In this document: positions 20,036-27,965 of the stretch, piece after piece
Layout of the letters: each line of letters begins with the position of its first letter
How positions within the stretch are numbered: position 1 is the stretch's first letter
Notes under the pieces: model-generated
What the model saw: the letters and a program-made list of their open reading frames with translations, nothing else
The model's database searches: none
What the model was told of the DNA's origin: nothing
Position numbers and translations under genes: made by a program
DNA from: an uncultured Gammaproteobacteria bacterium
GTDB taxonomy: Bacteria > Pseudomonadota > Gammaproteobacteria > UBA4575
Direction of reading: 5' to 3'
Length of the DNA: 64,000 nt
Assembly: GCA_951812785.1 (NCBI GenBank)
Contig: OX638335.1
Span: forward strand, 771,501-835,500

Positions 20036-21556
20036 TTATGAGCTCTTATTCAATTTGCGTGCCTTCTTTACCCAGTCATCGCGAGAAACTCTATCTTTAA
20101 AACTGCCTAGCTTAGCGGAGATTTCATCAATGTCTTTTTGTGACCATGCAGCAATTTGTGAAAACTTATAAATGCCTAAATCGTTCAATATGCCTTCTAT
20201 TTTGGGGTCAACACCTTTAATTAATTTTAAATCATCACCCGCGGAATCGGTAAGTGTGGGGGTATTGTTATCCTCTTTTTCTGCGCTATTTATTCTTTGT
20301 GTGAACAGCTGATTTTTTGTGGCGCTTAATTTTGAGCGATAGGCATCAATTGTATATCTATGCTCACGAACTTGGCTTTCAAGATCTGCTTGAGTTTGTG
20401 TGCCCGCATTTAGTTTGGCAACTTCAGACTCAAGTTCCTTGATTCTCACGCTTTGGTCTAGTTGAACAACAGGCGCTTTTTGTGCTCGATTTTCTGCGCT
20501 TCTAAGCTGTGCTCGTAAGCCATTGATGATGGCATCTTTTTCTTCGCAACTATCGGTGAGCACACGTTCTGTCTCAATTGTTTCAAGTCGTGCCTCACGA
20601 ATTTGATTGTGCATACGTCCGTAGACTTCTTTTTTAGACGTGCCGAGTAATCGAATGCGGTCAACTAAGCGTAAGGTTTTGTTGTCGCTAACTTCTGCTG
20701 CAGGCGGTAACGGAGGCATAGGGTTGTTTTTGCGATCGCGTAAATCAACCAGTTCTTTCGTTACTTCAGACAGTCTTGTATGAGTACGATTAAGATTGTC
20801 TTCATTAGCGCTTAAAGAGGACTGGATATTGTCAGCATAGCTACGTAACTGAGAGTAATCAGCTTTGGTTTTCATGAATTTAGTCTGGAATACGCGAATC
20901 CATGTGCGTAAAGGTTGTTGCTTATATTCGATCTCAGTTAAGCGATTATGTGCACGTGCTAGGTTGTCTTTGTATGCGTGATCGCTTTGAGCTACGGCAT
21001 TTGCGTAATTACGTAACTGACCATAGTCTGACTTTGTTTTGACTAATTTGGTTTGGAATACTGACACCCAATCTTTTAGGTTGGTCGCTTTCGCGTCCAC
21101 TTCCGTGAGTCTGCTATGGACTCGGGAGAGGTTTTCTTTAGCTACTTTTGCTTCCCACGCTTTTGCTTCTGCAAATTTGCGATTCTGAGAAAGTTGAGTG
21201 TTCTTGTCTGCTAATTTTGTCTGTAAAGATTGAATCCACTTTAACTGATTAGGGACTTGGCGGGCTTGTTTAAGCGTACTCTGCCAGCGAGAAGCCATTA
21301 GGTGAGTGTTACCTTCAGCGAGAGCAATATCGCTACGCAATTGGGTGACAGAATTTTGAGTATCAGCTAATTGCTGTTCTTTTAAAGCAAGAGTGTCCTT
21401 TACTGAATTGAATTCTGCGTTTAATGCTTGTTTCTGCGATTCAATTTCGGCAATTGCTTTATTGCATTTGCATCGATTCAAAAACCAACCTATTAGTACT
21501 CCAATAATTGCCGCCACTAATAAGTAGGCTCCCATTTCGCCTACAAGATAAGACAT
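20036..21556 (-). CDS. Membrane-anchored coiled-coil protein with C-terminal helix-hairpin-helix domain
   Basis: A 506-aa protein with an N-terminal membrane helix (LLVAAIIGVLIGWFL), a long coiled coil of about 380 residues, and a C-terminal HhH-type domain, DDLKLIKGVDPKIEGILNDL then FSQIAAWSQKDIDEI, as found in a group of proteobacterial proteins with NuoE-like or predicted flap-endonuclease-like tails. The coil holds two and a half repeats of about 59 residues (NLSRVHSRLTEV / NLARAHNRLTEI / NLNRTHTRLSEV each heading one). It is four bases from the stop to the start of the BON-OmpA gene order, i.e. the next minus-strand gene upstream ends at 21561, so the pair is an operon. Confidence 0.75.
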   Translation of the reverse strand: MSYLVGEMGAYLLVAAIIGVLIGWFLNRCKCNKAIAEIESQKQALNAEFNSVKDTLALKEQQLADTQNSVTQLRSDIALAEGNTHLMASRWQSTLKQARQVPNQLKWIQSLQTKLADKNTQLSQNRKFAEAKAWEAKVAKENLSRVHSRLTEVDAKATNLKDWVSVFQTKLVKTKSDYGQLRNYANAVAQSDHAYKDNLARAHNRLTEIEYKQQPLRTWIRVFQTKFMKTKADYSQLRSYADNIQSSLSANEDNLNRTHTRLSEVTKELVDLRDRKNNPMPPLPPAAEVSDNKTLRLVDRIRLLGTSKKEVYGRMHNQIREARLETIETERVLTDSCEEKDAIINGLRAQLRSAENRAQKAPVVQLDQSVRIKELESEVAKLNAGTQTQADLESQVREHRYTIDAYRSKLSATKNQLFTQRINSAEKEDNNTPTLTDSAGDDLKLIKGVDPKIEGILNDLGIYKFSQIAAWSQKDIDEISAKLGSFKDRVSRDDWVKKARKLNKSS

Positions 21557-21560
21557 ATCA

Positions 21561-22436
21561 CTACTCTCCGTTTATAACTTTAATTTCTATGCGCCGATTT
21601 TTAATTCGGCCTGCTTTTGTTTCATTGGGTGCGATAGGAAATTGATCGCCAAATCCATTCGCTTTAATTCGGGTGGCGTCTACGCCGGCGTTGACCAGAT
21701 AATTAAATACCGATGTTGCTCGTTGTTTGCTTAATTTTAAGTTCAGCTCTGGGCTGCCAGAACTGTCTGTATGACCACTAACATTGATTGATACGCCTAT
21801 ATTCTCAAGCAATGTTCTGGCTGCACTGTCGAGTGTTTGCTGAGCAATAGGGGTCAATGCGGATGAGTTTTTTTCAAAAGTGATATTGCTGAAATCTAGT
21901 TGACTGAACTTCTTTTGTGCAATCTTTATCGCTTGAGTTGTTTCATCTTCCTCAAGAGGAGCGAACTCTTCAGGCATGGGTTCTACCTTGGCGCTTAGTG
22001 CCGGTAATGGCGGGAATTCAGCGGGTATTGGCTCAAGCTTTGCTGTTGAAATTGGTCTGTCAGCGGGAGGCTCAGCATTCGACTCGTATTCGCCTACAGT
22101 GATTTGGTTATTAACACGCCTAACGCCAATAGTACGCATTGCAATTTTCTCAGCTTCGGTACGAGCATCTTGGTTGCTTGCTGAGCCTGTTAGAGTGACG
22201 TCACGACCATCAGTATTAACACTAATAGCGCTAGTTTGCTCTGAATTAAGTAGACCTTGAGCGGTACGTGTTTGAATATCCTGTTGAATTTCTTGGGCTT
22301 TTTCTGATGTAGCTCGTGAATAGAGTAGAATTAGCAACATTAAGCCAAGAAGCAATATTGCCCATATCCACCAAGGGCATGGAGTTTGTCTATTTTGAGT
22401 ATTTTCAGGCATATGCGTAATTAACTTGAGGGCCAA
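21561..22436 (-). CDS. BON plus OmpA domain envelope protein
   Basis: A 291-aa protein: membrane helix or signal anchor (WWIWAILLLGLMLLILLY), a BON domain (about residues 55-115: VNTDGRDVTLTGSASNQDAR, IGVRRVNNQI), a proline-rich linker, and a C-terminal OmpA peptidoglycan-binding domain (INVSGHTDSSGSPELNLKLS, QRATSVFNYLV, GFGDQFPIAPN, RIKNRRIEI). It probably links the inner membrane to peptidoglycan. Four bases separate its stop side neighbour, the coiled-coil gene, so both are likely made together. The first ATG gives MALKLITH; ATG in MPENTQNR (residue 9) is an alternative. Confidence 0.88.
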   Translation of the reverse strand: MALKLITHMPENTQNRQTPCPWWIWAILLLGLMLLILLYSRATSEKAQEIQQDIQTRTAQGLLNSEQTSAISVNTDGRDVTLTGSASNQDARTEAEKIAMRTIGVRRVNNQITVGEYESNAEPPADRPISTAKLEPIPAEFPPLPALSAKVEPMPEEFAPLEEDETTQAIKIAQKKFSQLDFSNITFEKNSSALTPIAQQTLDSAARTLLENIGVSINVSGHTDSSGSPELNLKLSKQRATSVFNYLVNAGVDATRIKANGFGDQFPIAPNETKAGRIKNRRIEIKVINGE

Positions 22437-22504
22437 GTTATGGTCTTTCTATTATTAATTATGTGCGTAAGTATTGCTTGCTTACGGCCAAGAAGCAATG
22501 ATAT

Positions 22505-22542
22505 CTGCATCATTCTGGTCAAGTATAATCAGAATGATGCAG
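22505..22542. promoter_or_regulatory. 13-bp inverted repeat upstream of the BON-OmpA gene
   Basis: CTGCATCATTCTG (22505-22517) and its complement (22530-22542) flank 12 bases. No T-run follows on either strand, so it looks more like an operator or mRNA stem than a terminator. It lies between the MarR remnant and the BON-OmpA gene. Confidence 0.45.
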
Positions 22543-22598
22543 AGGAAAGTATGTTTAAGAAAAACGCTGTCTTTAGAGGGACTTAGTATATAACTTTG

Positions 22599-22877
22599 TT
22601 AGCGTGCAATCTTTTGATTTAGATTGTCTTTAATGCCATCAAGAAGAGCAAAAGTATCGTTAAGTTGGCTATTAGATAGATCTGAGGTTATAGATTGAAC
22701 AATTTGTTCAAGTCGTTGAACACCCAATTGTGCAATTTTTCTACCCTGTGCAGTGACTTGGATTTCCACAACACGTCTATCGGCTAGATTGTGAGTACGA
22801 CTCACTAGATTGCGTGATTCTAGAATATCCAAGCTGCGACTAACCGTTGCTCTTTCCATACCAAGCTGAGAGGCCAT
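22599..22877 (-). pseudogene. MarR-family regulator, N-terminally truncated
   Basis: The winged helix is clear: MASQLGMERATVSRSLDILE, then VSRTHNLADRRVVEIQVTAQ and GRKIAQLGVQRLEQ. Reading upstream in the same frame continues LEVNNRLAKYDVKYSQWLIL and DCLTQAQVDNPSK, typical MarR sequence, up to a stop next to 22990 with no ATG, GTG or TTG that would restore the N-terminal dimerisation helix. The missing part ends exactly where the 445-aa phage-like ORF ends (overlap 22973-22995). I infer a rearrangement that replaced the 5' end of marR. A 92-aa protein from ATG 22877 might still be made. Confidence 0.7.
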
Positions 22878-22972
22878 TTTGGATGGGTTATCTACTTGGG
22901 CTTGAGTCAGGCAATCTAGGATTAACCATTGACTATATTTGACATCATACTTAGCTAGGCGATTATTTACTT

Positions 22973-24310
22973 CTAGCCTACATCAGGCGGCATGTTCAGA
23001 ATGCTTCTTGCAGCTCTATTTAAGTTTCTTAAATTATTTGCGATATCTTTATCAAACACTAACTCTAATTTTCCAGTTTTTTCTAAATCGAGCATAATTT
23101 TGTTAAATTTATGTAGACTGACAATCTGATAACCATCTTTATTTGATTGTGTGTTTAATATTGTATTTTTAATGTGTGCGATTGCACCAGCTTGCAATTC
23201 ACCCCACGCCAGTTTTCCTTCATTACCGTATCGTTTATCATTTAGTAATTTTTTTATATGTCGAACACTTGCGTAGTCTGCACTTGTCGCAAAAATCGCT
23301 TGATCTAAAATTTGATCAAGCGGGGTGATTCTGTCATCACGTGCATTATGCTTCATATTAACTAATTTTTTCACGAGCGCGACATTATGATAATTTTTTG
23401 AGAACTTTGTTCTCGCTGATCTCGCGATTGCGTATAATTTGCCGCCGGTTCCGCGTGTATCTTTATCAATTGCTCTTTTCAACATTGCGCCAATTAATTT
23501 TGACTTTTTATCTGTTTTATCAATTTCGATATTGATTCCTTTTCTTAATTCTTCAATATTATTAACAGTGTTCATTTTGTTATCACGATGCGGAATCACT
23601 TTATTGTTAGCATTTTTTTGCAAGATGCCAACTTCTAGTGCTTTATTTTCTGCATATTGCAAAAGATTACTAAATTTTTTTTCAACTTTTTTCTTGTTCA
23701 ACAACTTAGCTAAGCTTTTTGTTTCAACTTTTTCTTTCCCGCCCGGACTTCTTCTTGCTTTCCGATATAATTTGCGGATACTTCTTCTGTCGACTTTCAT
23801 TCTGTTTGTTAATGCTTTGTCAACTTCAAATCCGATATCTGCTAAATTTTCAGCATCTATTTTTACGCCCGTTTTGTCGATAAGACGATCAAAGTTGTGG
23901 TGTAATAGCAGATTTTGTTCTGCGAAATTCTCTCGCAGCTTACTTCCTGATTCTGTATCTGTTTTTGATGTGTTGCTTTCAAATCGCAACAGTTCTTCAT
24001 CTTGTGTTGCTTGACCTTTTGTTAAATTTATCGGCAGAGGCAAATTGCTTGCAGCAGCTATTCGAGATTCAGGTGTTTCTTTCTTTCTTTTATTTTCCGC
24101 AATTTTTAACATTGACGGTTGTCTTGTTAATTTTTCATCTTGTGTTGATTGTCTCTCTGTTAATCGAGACTGATCATCGATTACAATCGCATCATCTAGA
24201 GTGTCGTTATTATTTTTAATCGCGAGAGTATGCAACTGATCCCCACACTGCAGGAATGATCGCGTAAATGTTTTTAAGCCAGATGAAGAAAGTTTTTTTG
24301 ATTTGCTCAT
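22973..24310 (-). CDS. Lysine/asparagine-rich protein with phage virion-like C-terminus, unknown function
   Basis: A 445-aa soluble, very basic and polar protein without signal peptide. Two segments containing ATQDE(K/E)L (TQDEKLTRQPS and ATQDEELLRFE) form a loose N-terminal repeat. The last 80 residues, AWGELQAGAIAHIKNTIL, LHKFNKIMLDLEKTGKLELV, FDKDIANNLRNLNRAARSIL and NMPPDVG, resemble the end of internal/ejection proteins of podophages and related prophages, where a G-K-L-x-x-x-F-G segment precedes a P-P-G-V/A-N-x-S-G-T stretch. That resemblance is from memory. The protein stops at PPDVG, where those proteins continue, so it may be a 3'-truncated phage gene fused to the marR site. Confidence 0.5.
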   Translation of the reverse strand: MSKSKKLSSSGLKTFTRSFLQCGDQLHTLAIKNNNDTLDDAIVIDDQSRLTERQSTQDEKLTRQPSMLKIAENKRKKETPESRIAAASNLPLPINLTKGQATQDEELLRFESNTSKTDTESGSKLRENFAEQNLLLHHNFDRLIDKTGVKIDAENLADIGFEVDKALTNRMKVDRRSIRKLYRKARRSPGGKEKVETKSLAKLLNKKKVEKKFSNLLQYAENKALEVGILQKNANNKVIPHRDNKMNTVNNIEELRKGINIEIDKTDKKSKLIGAMLKRAIDKDTRGTGGKLYAIARSARTKFSKNYHNVALVKKLVNMKHNARDDRITPLDQILDQAIFATSADYASVRHIKKLLNDKRYGNEGKLAWGELQAGAIAHIKNTILNTQSNKDGYQIVSLHKFNKIMLDLEKTGKLELVFDKDIANNLRNLNRAARSILNMPPDVG

Positions 24311-24691
24311 TGTGTATTGTTCGGCCTTATTAATAAAAACGTTGTTACTTGTTTATATTTTGCGGGTAGACCCAGCCAGTAACTGTCCGCTTGTTATTAT
24401 AACAAAAGGCTTTATAACATTCTTTATTTTAAAGCAAAGCAATTGTTGATGCTTGCAATAATGTAACCGTTAATTCATAAGTTTTATTGATCCTAATATA
24501 GGATATTTTTATCGCTATTTGCTCGAATGGTTTCTCTAAATGGTAAGCGTATATGTGACAGTAACTTACTGAAATTATTAAGTTATGCTAATAAGTTGGC
24601 AATCATTTATGGGTCAACTAAGAATTATTTGTACATGTGCCTACAGATGTTGGTTGATCTAATAGGAGTATTTGGTTTGTTGCAAAGTAGC
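24311..24691. other. AT-rich intergenic stretch, nothing recognised
   Basis: These 380 bases between the phage-like ORF and tRNA-Arg hold no credible gene. A possible att site at the tRNA 3' end was looked for: no second copy of the tRNA 3' end (TTCGAATCGCGCTCGGGGCA read along the tRNA) was seen in the window. Confidence 0.5.
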
Positions 24692-24768
24692 TGGTGCCCC
24701 GAGCGCGATTCGAACGCACGACCTTCCCCTTAGGAGGGGGACGCTCTATCCAGCTGAGCTATCGGGGC
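24692..24768 (-). tRNA. tRNA-Arg (anticodon CCU)
   Basis: On the minus strand a complete cloverleaf with encoded CCA: acceptor GCCCCGA/TCGGGGC, D arm GCTCAGCTGGATAGAGC, anticodon arm TCCCC-CTCCTAA-GGGGA (anticodon CCT), T loop TTCGAAT. It reads AGG codons. It is a single-copy-type minor tRNA and a common integration site; it marks the left side of the disturbed iron locus. Confidence 0.95.
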
Positions 24769-25104
24769 AAAATACCTAGTGACGTATATGTTAACAAAGG
24801 CAGAGTGGCAGAGGATGAATGCTGAGCGATTCTTGCTGGTAGGCTAACTTTCGTTGTCTGTAACCTGGATTGTATACCCCTATTTTGTGCTTACAAGACA
24901 TTGTATTTACAGCTGTGCCAGCTTAGTTGGAATTACCAACTTGCAAATTTATCTAAATACAACTACTAAATCAGAAATTTAAACTTATGCTTCGAAGCAG
25001 TGAGTGCTTTTTGAAATGAAAGAAGTCGTTTGCAAGATTAGGTCTAAGGACTTAATTAACTTGTCAATTAGGCAAAAAATTAACCAAATTTGGTGAATAT
25101 ACAA
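24769..25104. other. Intergenic region upstream of the LbtU-like gene
   Basis: It should hold the promoter of the iron-uptake locus. I looked for a Fur box (GATAATGATAATCATTATC type) and saw no good match. Nothing else is recognisable. Confidence 0.4.
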
Positions 25105-26296
25105 ATGAGGGGAACAAAATTATCTGCATTATTGATAATTTTAGCTATCGGTTCAGAGACGGCCAGTGCAGGGGATATCGAAGATGAGTTATTGGCGATC
25201 AAAGCGCGGTTACAGAAAATGGAACAGCTCGTAGAGAGACAGAGCGACACAATCGAGCATCAAAATGAAATCATTGAGGAAAAGTCTAAGCAAATAGAAG
25301 AATTGGCCGAGAATTCAAAAATGAATCACGGTGCTGGCAATAGTGATAGCTGGTTGAATAAGATTGGAATCGGGGGAGTTGTTGAAGTTGAAGCCGCATA
25401 TAATGGTTCAGACAGCGGTGAAAATTCCAGCGATATCGTATTAGCTACTGCAGAAATTAACGACTGGATATCGGCTGAGACTGTATTGTTGCACGAAGAA
25501 GACGACACTGATCTTGAGGTTGATATTTCAGTTGTTTCGATTGCTAATCCTGATGGCTCATGGTTTGTTAATGCTGGATTGATGTATATGCCATTCGGTT
25601 TTTTTTGAAACCAATCTTATTTCTGACCCGCTAACACTGGAGATAGGTGAGATTCGTGAAACTTCTGCTCTTGTGGGTATAGATGCTAATGGATTTTCTG
25701 GGGGGATCTACGTATTTAATGGTGAGCTAGCTGAGGATGGTGATGATATTGATAATTTTGGTGCATTTATTGGCTATGGTCAGAAAGACGAAAATAGTTC
25801 ATTCGCAATCAATGCAGGTTATATAACTGACATCGGTGATACTGACACATTGCAAGATGTCATCCAGAACAATCTAGATGTTAGCGCAGCTGAATATAGC
25901 GATCATGTGGGCGGTGTTGCAGTTAGCGGCATGGCTACATTTAGATCTTTTAATTTTTACGCAGAATATTTGACAGCAACCGACGATTTTGAGGTTAATG
26001 AGCTAGTGTTCGATGGTGATGGTGCAAAGCCAGAAGCATTTAATATTGAAGCGGGGTATAGCTTTAATGTTAGTGGAATTGATATGACTGCTGCTATTGC
26101 ATATCAGAGAACAGATGAAGCCGTTGCATTAGAACTTCCAGAAGAGCGAATTATTGGCGGCTTATCTGCTGAAATCTTCGACAATACATCGCTATCAATA
26201 GAGTGGGCCCACGATGATGACTATAGCGATTCTGAAGGCGGTACTGATGAATTGGCCGGTGGCACAATTACTTCGCAACTTGCGGTTGAATTTTAA
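25105..26296 (+). pseudogene. LbtU-family siderophore porin, frameshifted in a T8 tract
   Basis: Signal peptide MRGTKLSALLIILAIGSETA, a coiled-coil segment (residues 25-75), then a beta-rich porin: GIGGVVEVEAAY...AGLMYMPFGFF. The native frame should read MPFGFFETNLISDPLTLEIG, which needs T7; the DNA has T8 at 25599-25606, so translation hits TGA at once. The rest (ETSALVGIDANGFSGGIYVF to GGTITSQLAVEF, ending in the Phe usual for outer-membrane barrels) is in the next frame. LbtU is the legiobactin outer-membrane importer in Legionella. The imelysin gene follows 18 bp later. Confidence 0.82.
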
Positions 26297-26313
26297 ATAA
26301 TGGGAATTTAATT

Positions 26314-27571
26314 ATGAAAAATCTACTAAATAAAAAAACAACTCTAGCTATTGCTGTTCTGACTATGAGTATGTCACTGCAGGCGGCAACAGTAGAGTCT
26401 GTACTTGAGCATTATTCAGATCTTGCGTACGCAATGTATAGTGATTCATTGCAAACTGCGGAAACGCTACAGCAGAAAATTGAAATTCTCATTGCAAATC
26501 CGACAGAAGAAACTTTGGATGCTAGTAAGCAAGCGTGGATTGCTGCACGGGTGCCATACATGCAGACAGAAGCTTACCGGTTTGGTAATGCCATAGTCGA
26601 TGACTGGGAAGGTAATAGTGAATGCATGGCCATTAGACGAAGGTTTGATTGACTATACGGCTGCTAGTTATGGTGAAGAATCTGAAGAAAATCCATCCTA
26701 CACGGCAAATGTCGTTGCTAATAAAAATTTAACCGTGGGTGGTAAGACAGTTGACGCTAGCCAAATTACTAAGCAGTTGATTGCCGAGAATCTTCACGAG
26801 ATCAATGGTGTCGAATCCAATGTTGCGACCGGTTACCATGCTATTGAATTTTTGCTTTGGGGCCAGGATCTAAATGGCACTGATGGTGGAGCAGGTAAAC
26901 GTCCCGCCAGTGATTTTGACGCTAAGAATTGTACTGCTGGGAACTGTGATCGTAGAGCCGCTTACCTTAAAGCGGCGACTGATTTATTGGTTGATGATCT
27001 TCAGTGGATGGTGAATCAATGGGTTAAAGGTGGTGTCGCACGTGAAGCAATAACTAATGGTAATCAGCAAGAAAATCTTGCGACTATATTTACCGGTATG
27101 GGTAGCTTGTCTTATGGTGAGCGTATGAAACTCGGGTTGCTTTTGCATGATCCAGAAGAAGAGCATGACTGCTTTAGTGATAATACACATTGGTCGCATT
27201 ACTATGATGCAGTGGGAATACGCAATGTCTATACGGGTAGTTACAAGCATATAGATGACAGTATGGTTAACGGGCCAAGCATTTCTGACTTGGTAGTTGC
27301 TAAAGACAAAGCTGCTGATCAAGATTTGCGTAAGCACTTGGATGTAACTATCGCAAAAATGCGAATCATCGTAGACGCTGCTAACAGCGGTGAAGTCTAT
27401 GACCAAATGATAGCTGAAGCTAATGTAAGCGGTAATGCCAAAGTTAAAGCTGCGGTTGATGCGCTGGTTGCACAAACCCGCAGTATTGAAAGAGCTGTGG
27501 TTGTAAAGGGGCTAGATTCAGTAGCAATCGAAGGTTCTGATAGCTTAGTTACATCTGAGTTGATTAATTAG
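26314..27571 (+). pseudogene. Imelysin (iron-regulated periplasmic/surface protein), frameshifted
   Basis: Signal peptide (NKKTTLAIAVLTMSMSLQAA) and imelysin domain (ASKQAWIAARVPYMQTEAYR, GYHAIEFLLWGQD with the conserved HxxE, YLKAATDLLVDDLQWMV, MGSLSYGERMKLGLLLHDPE, ECEHDCFSDNTH-type motif). A single extra base at 26614-26618 (GGTAATAGTG for GGTAAAGTG) breaks it: the expected DDWEGKVNAWPLDEGLIDY needs the base removed. The family belongs to iron-uptake operons; its members are predicted peptidases or iron-binding proteins. Total length across frames about 415 aa, as expected. Confidence 0.9.
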
Positions 27572-27646
27572 GTTCCCCGCGCAATTTTTGTCGCTATCCT
27601 ATAAGAGAGCAAGACAAAAAGCCTTGCTGTATGCAAAATGTTAGCT

Positions 27647-27965
27647 ATGAATAATTCTTTCAAACGACTGTTAGCTAGCATTACTTTTGTATTGCCTGTA
27701 ACAGGTTTAGCGGTGGAACAGATCGATTCTGTTGAAGAAATTGGTCGCGCAAGCTTGAGTACGACTTTTTGATAAATTTTTATCAAAAAGTCGTACTCAA
27801 GCTTGCGCGACATGTCATGTGCCAGAGTTTGGATTCATTGATCCACGCTACAACAATAGCGGTAAAGCGCTGTCTCTTTGTGAGGATGGTCGGTCATTCG
27901 GTAGCAGGAATGCACCGACACTTTCATACACCGCTTTCACGCCAGATTTCTCTTCAACAGGCTTG
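27647..27965 (+). pseudogene. Di-haem cytochrome c peroxidase (MauG/CcpA type), N-terminal fragment
   Basis: ATG 27647 gives a signal peptide (MNNSFKRLLASITFVLPVTG) and VEEIGRA, where homologues continue L-F-F-D-x-x-L-S. Here the frame instead reads S-L-S-T-T-F and TGA (27770-27772) because of a 68-bp palindrome. In the next frame the true sequence resumes: DKFLSKSRTQACATCHVPEF, first haem motif CATCH at 27804-27818, then CEDGRSFGSRNAPTLSYTAF and TPDFS. After about 27960 the sequence switches in frame to a helicase. The second haem domain is missing from the window. This is the usual third gene after imelysin in such loci. Confidence 0.83.
27744..27811. repeat. 68-bp near-perfect palindrome inside the peroxidase gene
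   Basis: Arms 27744-27776 and 27779-27811 are exact reverse complements (33 bp each) around two unpaired bases. The right arm codes for genuine peroxidase sequence (KFLSKSRTQACAT); the left arm carries no family-like residues between GRA and FDK, so it is a secondary mirror copy. A short quasi-palindrome (TTTTTGAT ... ATCAAAAA) and a GTCGCGC/GCGCGAC pair provide the ends expected for a hairpin template switch. Confidence 0.95.

Noticed and set aside
23439-24014. 191-codon plus-strand ORF
   Set aside because: Antisense to the basic 445-aa ORF; Leu/Phe-rich composition is what Lys/Asn codons give on the other strand.
24527-24733. 68-codon ORF ending [10 protein letters not shown]
   Set aside because: Its 3' end lies in tRNA-Arg; the motif is the usual tRNA translation artefact.
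24769-25104. Fur box ahead of the iron locus
   Set aside because: No 19-bp stretch close to the consensus was found by eye.
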